From: Nocardia flavorosea NBRC 108225 | GTDB taxonomy: Bacteria; Actinomycetota; Actinomycetes; Mycobacteriales; Mycobacteriaceae | DNA length: 64,000 nucleotides | Direction of reading: 5' to 3' | NCBI RefSeq assembly: GCF_001613385.1 | Contig: NZ_BDCG01000019.1 | Span: forward strand, 124,001-188,000 | In this document: positions 8,495 to 16,408 of the stretch, in pieces | Position numbering within the stretch: the first letter of the stretch is position 1 | Layout of the letters: the number at the start of each line of letters is the position of its first letter | Notes under the pieces: generated by a model | What the model was told of the DNA's origin: nothing | What the model saw: only the letters and a program-made list of their open reading frames with translations | The model's database searches: none | Translations under genes and position numbers: made by a program

Positions 8495-8608
8495 TAATTG
8501 CCGCGCGGCGGCTGATCCGGCCGCTGTCACCTCGCGAGCCCGTAAGCGCCGCGTGCCATGGGTACGGGCGGTGCGTGCGCGCGGGTCCGACAGGTGCCAT
8601 ACCTTGAA

Positions 8609-8622
8609 TGTAACACGTTCTA
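8609..8622. promoter_or_regulatory. second KstR-type operator match
   Basis: TGTAACACGTTCTA also fits TnnAACnnGTTnnA exactly. It lies about 150 bases upstream of the nitronate monooxygenase gene, just past the stop codon of the mannosyltransferase gene. Confidence 0.45.
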
Positions 8623-8625
8623 GTT

Positions 8626-10029
8626 TTAATGGAACCGATTCGCCGGTGCGATTGCCGGCCCGGGTTCGCCCGCCGGGGTCACGGCCGATCCCATCTCCGC
8701 GCGTGGCTTCCGTAGCGGAACCTTCAGGAATACGACGAACAGGAACACCAGCAGAGTGGCCCGGCCCCACACTCCGAAGCGCACCACCGCTTCCATCAAC
8801 TCGACCGACTGCCCCGTGCCCATCGCGTAGAAATAACGGAAGACCCCCACCCCGATCGCGATATCGGCGACGAGATAACTCCACACCACCGGCCACGGCA
8901 CCGCGAGGACGACGAAGAACGGAATCAACCACAGCGTGTACTGCGGCGAATGCACTTTGTGGAACAGCAGAAAACCGCACAGCATCGCCCCGCTGACACC
9001 GATCCACGGATACACACCTGTTTCGAGATAGCGGCGGCGCCCGATCCACAACGCCAGGACGAACGAGGCGATGATCAACATCGGTGACGCGATCGCCACG
9101 GTATCGGCGAAAGCCGCGGTACCGATCCGATCGGTGCCGAACAGCGGCCGTAGCCCCCAGAACCAGATCGAGTTCGTGGTGATATCGGCCTGGCGTTGCT
9201 GCTGGAATTCGATCGACGCCCGCCAGCCGTCGTATCCGGCGATCGCGAAAGGCAGATTGACCACCGCGACGGTGGCCGCCGCGGCGCCACCGGTCCACAA
9301 CGCGCCCCGGATATCGAGGCGGATGCGGCCGTCTTCGCCAGGTCCCCGGTCGCCATCGGTCAGTACATACAGCATCAACGGCACCACGAATATGGCCGGA
9401 TAGATCTTGAAACAGAATCCGAGGCCCAGTAGTACCGCCGCGAATATCGCCCGCGACCGCACCGGCAGCCGGCCCGGCACCATCACCGCCATCGCTGCCA
9501 CGGTCGTGCACACCACCGGCAGTTCCCAGTTGTGGAATGCGTAGAGGACCAGAGGCGGACCCACCGCCCACAACAGAGCGGCCCGGCCGGCCATCCGGGC
9601 CAGCAACCACGCTGTCAGTAAAGCGAACGGGGCCAGCAGCAGCGCCGAGTACACCAGGAACATCGCATCGTTGTCCGCACCCAAGGCGCCCAGCCACATC
9701 AGCAGCCCGCTGAGCACCGGATATTCCACGGCACCGCCGATCAGTGATCCGTCGGCGGTGATGCCACCGTGTACATACGGAAAAATATGCTGGTCGATAT
9801 CGCGTCCCAGCCAGAGGAACTGGATATCGGAGTAGCAGACCCGCGCGTCCTTCACGTAGTCGAATGCGACACTTCGGCCGTCGGCGCGAAATGGCGCTCC
9901 GGCGCAACGGGCCTTGTTGAGAAACGCCACTGTCAGCGTGATCGCGCACAGCAGCACCGCCGCCATCGCCGACGTCCGCCGGGAAACGCGACCGGTCGCG
10001 AACGCGCGCGCGGCCGCTCCGATCGACAT
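8626..10029 (-). CDS. GT87-like polyprenol-phosphate mannosyltransferase (Rv0051-like), copy 1
   Basis: The ATG at 10029 is preferred over in-frame starts further upstream because AAGGTGATC precedes it, giving 467 residues (MSIGAAARAF). The protein has about ten to twelve membrane segments. A periplasmic loop after the first segment contains VCYSDIQFLWLGRDI and EYPVLSGL, a pattern shared with the second copy at 57633-59480. Family members (GT87, DUF2029) are predicted to use polyprenyl-phospho-mannose for envelope glycans. In M. tuberculosis a relative, Rv0051, lies between ponA1 and rpsF. Here the gene is divergent from rpsF. Confidence 0.78.
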   Translation of the reverse strand: MSIGAAARAFATGRVSRRTSAMAAVLLCAITLTVAFLNKARCAGAPFRADGRSVAFDYVKDARVCYSDIQFLWLGRDIDQHIFPYVHGGITADGSLIGGAVEYPVLSGLLMWLGALGADNDAMFLVYSALLLAPFALLTAWLLARMAGRAALLWAVGPPLVLYAFHNWELPVVCTTVAAMAVMVPGRLPVRSRAIFAAVLLGLGFCFKIYPAIFVVPLMLYVLTDGDRGPGEDGRIRLDIRGALWTGGAAAATVAVVNLPFAIAGYDGWRASIEFQQQRQADITTNSIWFWGLRPLFGTDRIGTAAFADTVAIASPMLIIASFVLALWIGRRRYLETGVYPWIGVSGAMLCGFLLFHKVHSPQYTLWLIPFFVVLAVPWPVVWSYLVADIAIGVGVFRYFYAMGTGQSVELMEAVVRFGVWGRATLLVFLFVVFLKVPLRKPRAEMGSAVTPAGEPGPAIAPANRFH

Positions 10030-10268
10030 ACTGATCACCTTAGTGGCCGTGTGCGCGGTGAACAGCGGTCGAGACCGGGGGCCATCGCCCACGGCACGGG
10101 CAATAATCCCAGGCTGCTCCCGGCCCGCTATCGGCTCCGAATTCCGCTTCTTTCCCGATACCGGGAAATCCTCCTCCACGCTGCCCGGAGTGCGGTTGCG
10201 AAGTCCGCCGGATCGATTTCGTAGTGACCCACCCCCTCAGGTAGTCTTGCCCGGTTGCTGACGCGACG

Positions 10269-10315
10269 ACCTCCTGCCACGGACCGTCCGTGGCCGAATC
10301 CAGACCACAGGAGGT
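10269..10315 (+). promoter_or_regulatory. structured rpsF leader with paired Shine-Dalgarno (S6:S18 motif candidate)
   Basis: ACCTCCTG (10269-10276) is the perfect complement of CAGGAGGT (10308-10315), the Shine-Dalgarno of rpsF. Inside lies a 7-bp hairpin CCACGGA/TCCGTGG with loop CCG (10277-10293). The published S6:S18 autoregulatory mRNA element contains a conserved CCG in a loop or bulge near the rpsF start. The match here is by eye and by layout. Confidence 0.6.
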
Positions 10316-10324
10316 GATTGGTTC

Positions 10325-10612
10325 GTGCGTCATTACGAAGTGATGGTCATCCTCGATCCGAGCATGGACGAGCGCACCGTCGGGCCGTCCCTGGAAAATA
10401 TGCTCAGCGTTATCCGCACCGAGGGCGGGAAAATCGACAAGGTCGATATCTGGGGCCGTAAGCGTCTCGCCTACGAGATCCGCAAACAGGCCGAAGGTAT
10501 CTACGCGGTTATCGATCTGACCGCCGAGCCCGCCACGGTGAGCGAACTCGACCGCCAGCTGGGCCTCAACGAGCAGGTGCTGCGCACCAAGGTTCTGCGC
10601 AACGAAAAGTAG
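10325..10612 (+). CDS. rpsF: 30S ribosomal protein S6
   Basis: The product has 95 residues (MRHYEVMVILDPSMDE... from a GTG start) and is full length for bacterial S6, a ferredoxin-fold protein of the 30S platform that pairs with S18. A strong AGGAGGTGA lies 8 bases upstream. It is the first gene of the rpsF-ssb-rpsR-rplI cluster. Its leader can hide the SD, which fits feedback control by the S6:S18 complex. Confidence 0.98.
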   Translation: MRHYEVMVILDPSMDERTVGPSLENMLSVIRTEGGKIDKVDIWGRKRLAYEIRKQAEGIYAVIDLTAEPATVSELDRQLGLNEQVLRTKVLRNEK

Positions 10613-10708
10613 TTCCAGCGGCACCGCAGTTCAGTCGGAGTCTGTCTCTAGGCTCTAGCCCAAACAGCGAGTGCACTCGGACTGCACACCGAGCAGGAGG
10701 AACCCACC

Positions 10709-11251
10709 ATGGCAGCAGGCGATACCGTCATCACGGTCATCGGAAATCTGACGGCCGATCCCGAGCTTCGATTCACGCCCGCGGGCGCGGCAGTGGCGAA
10801 TTTCACCGTCGCCTCGACGCCCCGCATCTTCGACCGGAACACCAACGAGTGGAAAGACGGCGAGGCACTGTTCCTGCGGTGCAATATCTGGCGCGACGCG
10901 GCGGAGAATGTCGCCGAAAGTCTGACCAGGGGCTCCCGGGTGATCGTCAGTGGACGGCTCAAGCAGCGCTCCTACGAAACCCGCGAGGGTGAGAAGCGCA
11001 CGGTCGTCGAGCTCGAGGTCGACGAGGTCGGTCCCTCGCTGAAGTACGCCACGGCCAAGGTCAACAAGACCAGCCGCGGCGGTGGCGGTGGCGGATTCGG
11101 TTCCAACAGCGGTGGTGGTGGAAACTACAACGCCGGCAACAGCGGCGGTGGACGGTCCGAACAGGGCGCAGCGGAAGACCCGTGGGGTAGCGCGCCCGCG
11201 GCCGGCTCCTTCGGGGGCGGCAGCCGGATGGACGATGAACCGCCGTTCTGA
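10709..11251 (+). CDS. ssb: single-stranded DNA-binding protein
   Basis: The product has 180 residues. The N-terminal OB fold spans residues 1-115 (TVITVIGNLTADPELRFTPAGAAVANFTVAS). A Gly/Asn-rich flexible linker follows (residues 120-165, GGGGGGFGSNSGG). The acidic tail MDDEPPF binds partner repair and replication proteins. AGCAGGAGG precedes the ATG. Its place between rpsF and rpsR is conserved in actinobacteria. Confidence 0.98.
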   Translation: MAAGDTVITVIGNLTADPELRFTPAGAAVANFTVASTPRIFDRNTNEWKDGEALFLRCNIWRDAAENVAESLTRGSRVIVSGRLKQRSYETREGEKRTVVELEVDEVGPSLKYATAKVNKTSRGGGGGGFGSNSGGGGNYNAGNSGGGRSEQGAAEDPWGSAPAAGSFGGGSRMDDEPPF

Positions 11252-11306
11252 GACGGCCCGCACAGACCCGCGTCGGCGGGTCGCCAAGAAAACGGAGTGA
11301 ACGAAA

Positions 11307-11558
11307 ATGGCCAAGGCACCGGCGCGCGAAAAGGTGCTCAAGAAGAAGGCTTGCACTTTCTGCAAAGAAAGCAAGACCGGACCTGTCAATATCGACTACA
11401 AGGATGCGCCGCTGCTGCGCAAGTACGTCAGTGAGCGCGGCAAGATCCGCGCCCGCCGGGTCACCGGCAACTGCGTGCAGCATCAGCGCGATATCGCCAT
11501 CGCGGTGAAGAATTCGCGTGAGATGGCGTTGCTGCCCTACGTTTCGACGGCTCGCTGA
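11307..11558 (+). CDS. rpsR: 30S ribosomal protein S18 (cysteine-containing form)
   Basis: The product has 83 residues. The segment KKACTFCKES and the later GNC make it the zinc-binding type (C+) rather than the zinc-independent paralogue induced under zinc starvation in actinobacteria. It binds S6 on the 30S platform. It starts 55 bases after ssb and 18 bases before rplI. Confidence 0.97.
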   Translation: MAKAPAREKVLKKKACTFCKESKTGPVNIDYKDAPLLRKYVSERGKIRARRVTGNCVQHQRDIAIAVKNSREMALLPYVSTAR

Positions 11559-11576
11559 GGAAGGTCGGTCAAGCAT

Positions 11577-12032
11577 ATGAAGCTCATCCTGACTGCCGAC
11601 GTCGACAATCTCGGCGCTCCCGGCGATACCGTAGAGGTCAAGGACGGCTACGGCCGTAACTATCTGCTGCCCCGCGGGCTGGCGATCGTTGCCACCCGTG
11701 GTGCCGAGAAGCAGGTCGAGGGAATCCGCCGGGCCCAGGAGGCCCGCCGGGTGCGCGATCTCGGCCATGCCAACGAACTGAAGCAGGCGATCGAGAACCT
11801 GGAGTCGGTTTCGCTGTCTGTCAAGACTGCCGGCACCGGCAAACTGTTCGGCTCGGTCACCCAGTCCGATATCGCCGCGGCGATCAAATCGGCCGGTGGG
11901 CCGGTGCTGGACAAGCGCAGCATCGAACTGCCGAAGTCGCATATCAAGGCCACCGGTAAACACCAGGTCACGGTGCACCTGCACCCTGATGTCGCCGCGA
12001 AATTCGCCTTGGAGGTCGTGGCCGCGGGCTGA
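11577..12032 (+). CDS. rplI: 50S ribosomal protein L9
   Basis: The product has 151 residues, with the N-terminal rRNA-binding domain (MKLILTADVDNLGAPGDTVEVKDGYGRNYLLPRGLA), a long connecting helix from about residue 45 to 75, and a C-terminal domain. It is the last gene of the ribosomal cluster. A strong hairpin 20 bases downstream ends the transcript. Confidence 0.97.
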   Translation: MKLILTADVDNLGAPGDTVEVKDGYGRNYLLPRGLAIVATRGAEKQVEGIRRAQEARRVRDLGHANELKQAIENLESVSLSVKTAGTGKLFGSVTQSDIAAAIKSAGGPVLDKRSIELPKSHIKATGKHQVTVHLHPDVAAKFALEVVAAG

Positions 12033-12052
12033 CCGCGGTTATCGGCACGCTT

Positions 12053-12085
12053 CGACCGGGGATCACCTCTCGTGATCCCCGGTCG
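12053..12085 (+). terminator. 14-bp stem terminator after rplI
   Basis: CGACCGGGGATCAC and GTGATCCCCGGTCG pair perfectly over 14 bp with the loop CTCTC, followed by TGTGCTCTCTTCC. Confidence 0.85.
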
Positions 12086-12187
12086 GTGTGCTCTCTTCCC
12101 GGGGGTGTTAGCCAGTAGTTAGCTGGCCTTGTCGAAGGATGGATACTCACGGTCATGCCGTTGAGGTCCGACTCTGGCGTGTCCGAG

Positions 12188-12485
12188 TTATCCACAGGAT
12201 GTGGATCCTGTGGATCAATCACAAAACCGACCGGGCGTACTGTGACCCAGTTCATATCTGTTCGCTTGCCCGTTAACTCAACACGCCCGGCTGTTCAACA
12301 ACTCCGACACGCCGACACTTTGTTTATCCACACTGTGTTGACGCCGAAAATCTGGGTCTAGCTGGGTATTTTCCTGGGCTGACCTGCGTTTTCCCCAGGT
12401 TGTCCACAGGTTGTACACAACAAGGGGTGAACTATCCCCAGGTTATCCACAGGTCTATCCACAGGGCTGTTTGGTATGTGGATAG
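12188..12485. promoter_or_regulatory. cluster of DnaA boxes in the rplI-dnaB gap
   Basis: Three perfect TTATCCACA boxes lie at 12188, 12324 and 12443 and a TTGTCCACA box at 12400. One-mismatch boxes occur at 12411 (TTGTACACA) and 12455 (CTATCCACA), and on the minus strand at 12209-12217 and 12477-12485. The 12090-12640 stretch has no gene and is AT-richer than its surroundings. The cluster may titrate DnaA or tie dnaB transcription to DnaA. The chromosomal oriC is expected next to dnaA/dnaN, which are not in this window. Confidence 0.7.
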
Positions 12486-12684
12486 AACCTCGCCTAGGTT
12501 CATCGCAGCACCACGTCAAAGCTTTCGCCGGAAGCCGGCGGAACGGATCTATCCGGTCGATAGCTGGGATGTCTGAACACAGGTCGCAGACACTTCCCGA
12601 CCCGGCGAAACTGTCGGCCTCGTGCGGTAGAACCATTTCGGCACAGGGGTGCGTCCGGTCTGGAGGAGAGGACGGTCGAGTCTG

Positions 12685-15315
12685 ATGGCAGTCGTCGATG
12701 ACCGCGGGCACACGGACTTCCCGCCCGAGCCGCCCGGTGAGGATTTCGGGCGTCAGCCGCCGCACGATATGGCCGCCGAGCAGTCGGTCCTGGGCGGCAT
12801 GCTGCTCAGCAAGGACGCCATCGCCGATGTGATCGAGGTGCTGCGCTCCGGCGATTTCTATCGCCCCGCCCATCAGGCGGTCTACGATGCGATCCTTGAT
12901 CTCTACGGCCGCGGCGAACCGGCCGACCCGGTCACCGTCGCCGCCGGCCTCGACCGTAGCGGCGAACTGAAACGAATCGGCGGCGCGCCCTACCTGGTCA
13001 CTCTGACCCAAACCGTCCCCACCGCCGCGAACGCGGGCTTCTACGCCGAAATCGTCGCCGAGAAGGCGATTCTGCGCCGCCTGGTCGAGGCCGGCACCCG
13101 CATCGTGCAGTACGGCTACGCCGGTGCCGACGGCCAAGACGTCGCCGAAGTGGTCGACCGCGCCCAGGCCGAGGTCTACGAGGTCACCGAACGCCGGACC
13201 TCCGAAGATTTCCTCCCGCTGGAAGAACTCCTGCAGCCCACCATGGACGAAATCGATTCCATCGCCTCCCGCGGCGGTATCTCCCTGGGCGTTCCCACCG
13301 GTTTCACCGAACTCGACGAACTCACCAACGGCCTGCATCCCGGCCAGATGATCATCGTCGCGGCGCGTCCCGGTGTAGGTAAGGCGCTGGCGCTGGATAC
13401 GCCGTTGCCGACCCCGACGGGCTGGACCACCATGGGCGAGATTCAGGTGGGGGACGAACTCTTCGACGCCGAAGGCCGACCCACCCGGGTTGTCGCGGCG
13501 ACCGAGGTGATGGTCGACCGGCCGTGCTACGAGGTCGAGTTCTCCGATGGCACCGTGATCGTTGCCGACGAACAACACCTGTGGCTGACCGAAACGCGAG
13601 CGTCTCGACGTTCCGCACAACAGGCGGCCGACGGCCGTAACCGATACCGTAACCAGCGCACTTTCGCAGAGGTCCGGACCACCGGCGAGATCGCGGCCAC
13701 ACTGCGATGCGTAACGGCCGACCGCAGACTCAATCACTCGGTGACCAACTCCGAGCCTTTGCAGCTACCCGAGCGGGATTTTCTTGTCCCGCCGTACACA
13801 CTCGGTGCCTGGCTGGGCGACGGTACGACAGCGGCCGCCCAGATCACCTCACTCGACCCCGAGATCATTGCCCGTATAGAGGGGGAAGGAATCGTCGCGG
13901 TGCCGTCCCCCACGGCGAAAATGCGCTATCAACTGCGTCTGCCGGACGATGAGCCGATATCTGAGCGCGCCTGCATCGTATGCGGTAAACCGTTTGTACC
14001 GTTCACCAGTGAAGTCCGGACCTGCGGCCGCTCGTGCGGTGGCCGAGCACGGTTCGTTTCCGCTCCGGTGGCCGCGCCGACCTGCCCTCACTGCGGCGGC
14101 CCGTCGATAGGTCTGCGGATGTGCCAGGAATGCCGAAACCGAGTGGGCAGCCTTCAAGCGCGACTTCGTACGATCGGCGTACTCGGCTCCAAAAACATCC
14201 CCATCGAGTATCAGCGGTCATCGGAAGCCCAGCGCCGCGCTCTTCTGGCCGGGTTACTCGATACGGACGGGACGGTGACCCAGAGTGGTTGCGTTCAGTT
14301 TTCGGTCACCGACGAGCGGTTGTTCTTCGACGTTCGCGAGCTCGTGGTCGGTCTCGGATATCGTTGTGGCGTTTCGACCAAGTCTGTCGCCGGCCGGAAT
14401 CCGCAGCGTTCTATCGCTTACACGCTCACTTTTTCCACCGACGATGTCGTCTTCGGGCTTTATCGGAAGGCGGTACTGCACAAGGAACGGCGCGCGGGCC
14501 GCGAGTCGCGAGCCGACTGCAGGTTCATCGTCGATGTCCGCCGGGTCGATTCGGTTCCGGTCCGATGTGTCCAAGTGGACAACGAAGCACATATGTACCT
14601 GGCCGGAAGGTCCATGATCCCCACCCATAATTCGACACTGGGAATGGATTTCATGCGCAGTTGCTCGATTCGGCACGGGCTGGCGAGTGTGATCTTCTCG
14701 CTGGAGATGAGCCGGACCGAGATCGTCATGCGTCTGCTCTCGGCGGAGGCGAAGATCAAGCTCGGGGATATGCGGTCCGGGCGGATGAGCGACGACGACT
14801 GGACGAAGCTGGCGCGGCGGATGAGTGAGATCAGTGAGGCGCCGCTGTTCGTGGACGATTCACCGAACCTGACGATGATGGAGATCCGGGCGAAGGCGCG
14901 GCGGCTCAAACAGCGGCACGATCTGAAATTGGTTGTGGTGGACTACCTCCAGCTGATGACCTCCGGTAAGAAGGTCGAATCGCGGCAGCAGGAAGTCTCG
15001 GAATTCTCGCGGCACCTCAAACTTCTGGCCAAGGAGCTGGAGGTTCCAGTGGTCGCGATCAGCCAGCTGAACCGCGGGCCGGAACAGCGAACGGATAAGC
15101 GGCCACAGGTCTCTGACCTGCGCGAATCTGGCTCTTTGGAACAGGATGCCGATATGGTGATCCTGTTGCACCGGCCCGATGCCTTCGAGCGGGACGATCC
15201 GCGTGGCGGTGAGGCGGACCTGATCCTCGGCAAACACCGTAATGGCCCCACCGCGACCATTACCGTCGCTCACCAGCTGCATCTTTCCCGGTTCGTGGAT
15301 ATGGCCCGCGGCTGA
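12685..15315 (+). CDS. dnaB: replicative DNA helicase DnaB with intein
   Basis: The precursor has 876 residues. The ATG at 12685 (MAVVDDRGHTDF) follows GGAGGAGAGG and matches the mycobacterial start. The exteins are residues 1-233 (N-terminal primase-interacting domain, linker, then the ATPase domain up to ARPGVGK of Walker A) and residues 650-876 (STLGMDFMRS, LKLVVVDYLQLM as Walker B, SQLNRGPEQR, DLRESGSLEQDADMV). Splicing at K233/S650 would restore the P-loop GVGKST and give a 460-residue helicase. Unspliced protein cannot have an intact P-loop, so helicase activity depends on splicing. Confidence 0.97.
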   Translation: MAVVDDRGHTDFPPEPPGEDFGRQPPHDMAAEQSVLGGMLLSKDAIADVIEVLRSGDFYRPAHQAVYDAILDLYGRGEPADPVTVAAGLDRSGELKRIGGAPYLVTLTQTVPTAANAGFYAEIVAEKAILRRLVEAGTRIVQYGYAGADGQDVAEVVDRAQAEVYEVTERRTSEDFLPLEELLQPTMDEIDSIASRGGISLGVPTGFTELDELTNGLHPGQMIIVAARPGVGKALALDTPLPTPTGWTTMGEIQVGDELFDAEGRPTRVVAATEVMVDRPCYEVEFSDGTVIVADEQHLWLTETRASRRSAQQAADGRNRYRNQRTFAEVRTTGEIAATLRCVTADRRLNHSVTNSEPLQLPERDFLVPPYTLGAWLGDGTTAAAQITSLDPEIIARIEGEGIVAVPSPTAKMRYQLRLPDDEPISERACIVCGKPFVPFTSEVRTCGRSCGGRARFVSAPVAAPTCPHCGGPSIGLRMCQECRNRVGSLQARLRTIGVLGSKNIPIEYQRSSEAQRRALLAGLLDTDGTVTQSGCVQFSVTDERLFFDVRELVVGLGYRCGVSTKSVAGRNPQRSIAYTLTFSTDDVVFGLYRKAVLHKERRAGRESRADCRFIVDVRRVDSVPVRCVQVDNEAHMYLAGRSMIPTHNSTLGMDFMRSCSIRHGLASVIFSLEMSRTEIVMRLLSAEAKIKLGDMRSGRMSDDDWTKLARRMSEISEAPLFVDDSPNLTMMEIRAKARRLKQRHDLKLVVVDYLQLMTSGKKVESRQQEVSEFSRHLKLLAKELEVPVVAISQLNRGPEQRTDKRPQVSDLRESGSLEQDADMVILLHRPDAFERDDPRGGEADLILGKHRNGPTATITVAHQLHLSRFVDMARG
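13384..14631 (+). other. class 3 intein with LAGLIDADG endonuclease and two zinc-ribbon-like motifs (in DnaB)
   Basis: This 416-residue intein spans precursor residues 234-649. It begins with Ala (ALALDTPLPT) instead of Cys or Ser. It has the class 3 WCT set: Trp300 in block B (DEQHLW), Cys628 in block F (VPVRCVQVD) and Thr647 in block G (IPTHN), followed by Ser650 as +1 residue. LAGLIDADG motifs are LGAWLGDGT (373-381) and LLAGLLDTDG (520-529). Between them lie CxxC-x13-CxxxC (Cys430, 433, 447, 451) and CxxC-x9-CxxC (Cys467, 470, 480, 483), two likely zinc-binding modules. The homing endonuclease looks intact. Confidence 0.93.
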
Positions 15316-15329
15316 CCGTGCGGGGCGGG

Positions 15330-15758
15330 TCAATCACCATGGCTTCGACGGGCATTGTCGAGGCCGGCCGCGCGTAGGTGTTGTTGCAGTTCACGGTCGT
15401 TCAAGAGGGCGAGGTAGGCGTTGTAGCGGACGGTTGCAGGGTCGGGTTCCGGGATCGTGCTGATGCGGGTCGGTAGCAGTCCGGGTGGCAGTTCGCGGGT
15501 CGCCAGGGTTTCGACGTGTGCCGCCGCGGGGTGGGCCTTGCTGGTGGCGGATCGCTGTAGTCGCCGCCAGGTCAGGCCGGCGACCAGCAGGAATGCGCCG
15601 AATACCGGCCACAGCAGCACATAGCCGGCATTCTGGTCGATACCGCTCGCGCTCCCGAGCCGAGCCCACTGCCACGCGCCTATTCCGATGCACCCGATCG
15701 TCGTCGACATCAGCGCAACCCACAGCGCTATCGCTCGTGCTGAAGGACGTTTCGCCAC
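15330..15758 (-). CDS. small two-helix membrane protein, unknown function
   Basis: The product has 142 residues. Two hydrophobic helices (residues about 8-29 and 46-62) come first. A basic, probably cytoplasmic tail follows, with the conserved-looking PDPATVRYNAYLALLNDRE stretch near the end. It is convergent with dnaB with only 14 bases between stops and divergent from copZ. Similar small proteins are widespread in Nocardia and Rhodococcus. No function can be assigned. Confidence 0.7.
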   Translation of the reverse strand: MAKRPSARAIALWVALMSTTIGCIGIGAWQWARLGSASGIDQNAGYVLLWPVFGAFLLVAGLTWRRLQRSATSKAHPAAAHVETLATRELPPGLLPTRISTIPEPDPATVRYNAYLALLNDRELQQHLRAAGLDNARRSHGD

Positions 15759-15843
15759 CCTCCGTTTCTACTACAGCGTGTAGGAAAATAGTGCTTGCGG
15801 CGGCACCCGCATCGATCGGCCGACCGCGCTATCGAACACTTGC

Positions 15844-15860
15844 ATACCCAACGGGGGTAT
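15844..15860. promoter_or_regulatory. CsoR/RicR-type copper operator candidate upstream of copZ
   Basis: ATACCC and GGGTAT flank AACGG. Palindromes of this TACCC-N5-GGGTA type are bound by the Cu(I)-sensing repressors CsoR and RicR in actinobacteria. It lies about 90 bases before the copZ ATG. A GTATCTATG stretch just downstream could be a -10 region. Confidence 0.5.
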
Positions 15861-15947
15861 TGTATCTATGGAAGAGTCCCCTCCGCGGCCGGGCACCACG
15901 AGTTCGGATCGGTCCGCGGGTATTCACCCGATCGACAGGAAAAAAAT

Positions 15948-16154
15948 ATGAGTACCTCGATCATCACAGTCACCGGAATGACCTGTGGCGGTTGCGCTTC
16001 CAAAGTCAGGACAGAGGTCGGCGCTCTCGCCGGTGTCACCGGAGTAGACGCCGACCCGGCGACCGGCCGGGTCGCAGTCGATGCGGGGAGCGAGGTCGGT
16101 CTCGATGCCATCAGGAACGCTGTGGAGGCCGCCGGTTACCGAGTCGTCGCCTGA
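15948..16154 (+). CDS. copZ: copper chaperone CopZ-like (HMA domain)
   Basis: The product has 68 residues and forms one heavy-metal-associated domain. GMTCGGCASKV carries the CxxC that binds Cu(I) (residues 13 and 16). The C-terminal EAAGYRVV strand is typical. AGGAAAAAAAT precedes the ATG. It delivers Cu(I) to transporters or to the copper sensor in the cytoplasm. The CsoR/RicR-like box upstream and the lpqS/cysK2/CopB genes downstream support a copper-response role. Confidence 0.88.
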   Translation: MSTSIITVTGMTCGGCASKVRTEVGALAGVTGVDADPATGRVAVDAGSEVGLDAIRNAVEAAGYRVVA

Positions 16155-16209
16155 GTGAGCCCGGGCCGGGCTCGGGTCCAGCGCCGCGGGCGAGGCGCTG
16201 GGGCGGGGC

Positions 16210-16254
16210 CGCCTCCGGTACGTGGCGCCGAGCGGTCGTCGCGTACCGGAGGCG
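16210..16254. terminator. 13-bp stem hairpin after copZ
   Basis: CGCCTCCGGTACG and CGTACCGGAGGCG pair perfectly with a 19-base loop, starting 55 bases after the copZ stop. It probably separates copZ from the lpqS transcript. The rest of 16155-16408 shows no gene. Confidence 0.6.
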
Positions 16255-16408
16255 CTCGTCCCGCGGTCGGCAGTGCTGGTGGCCCTGGCCACAGGACGGT
16301 GGATGAGAGTGGGGGTGGCGAGTAGGTTGTTCTGCGACCGTTGCGGTTTACTTCGTCGACAAAACCTCGCCGCGAAAGCAATTGGGTGAAGGGGAAGGAG
16401 GTGGTGCG

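Noticed and set aside
8474..9949. Minus-strand 491-codon frame overlapping the GT87 gene
   Set aside because: Arg/Gly-rich shadow frame. The other frame gives clean membrane helices and family motifs.
12188..12485. The DnaA box cluster as the chromosomal origin
   Set aside because: dnaA, dnaN and recF are not nearby, and an origin in this position would be unusual. Reported only as a box cluster.
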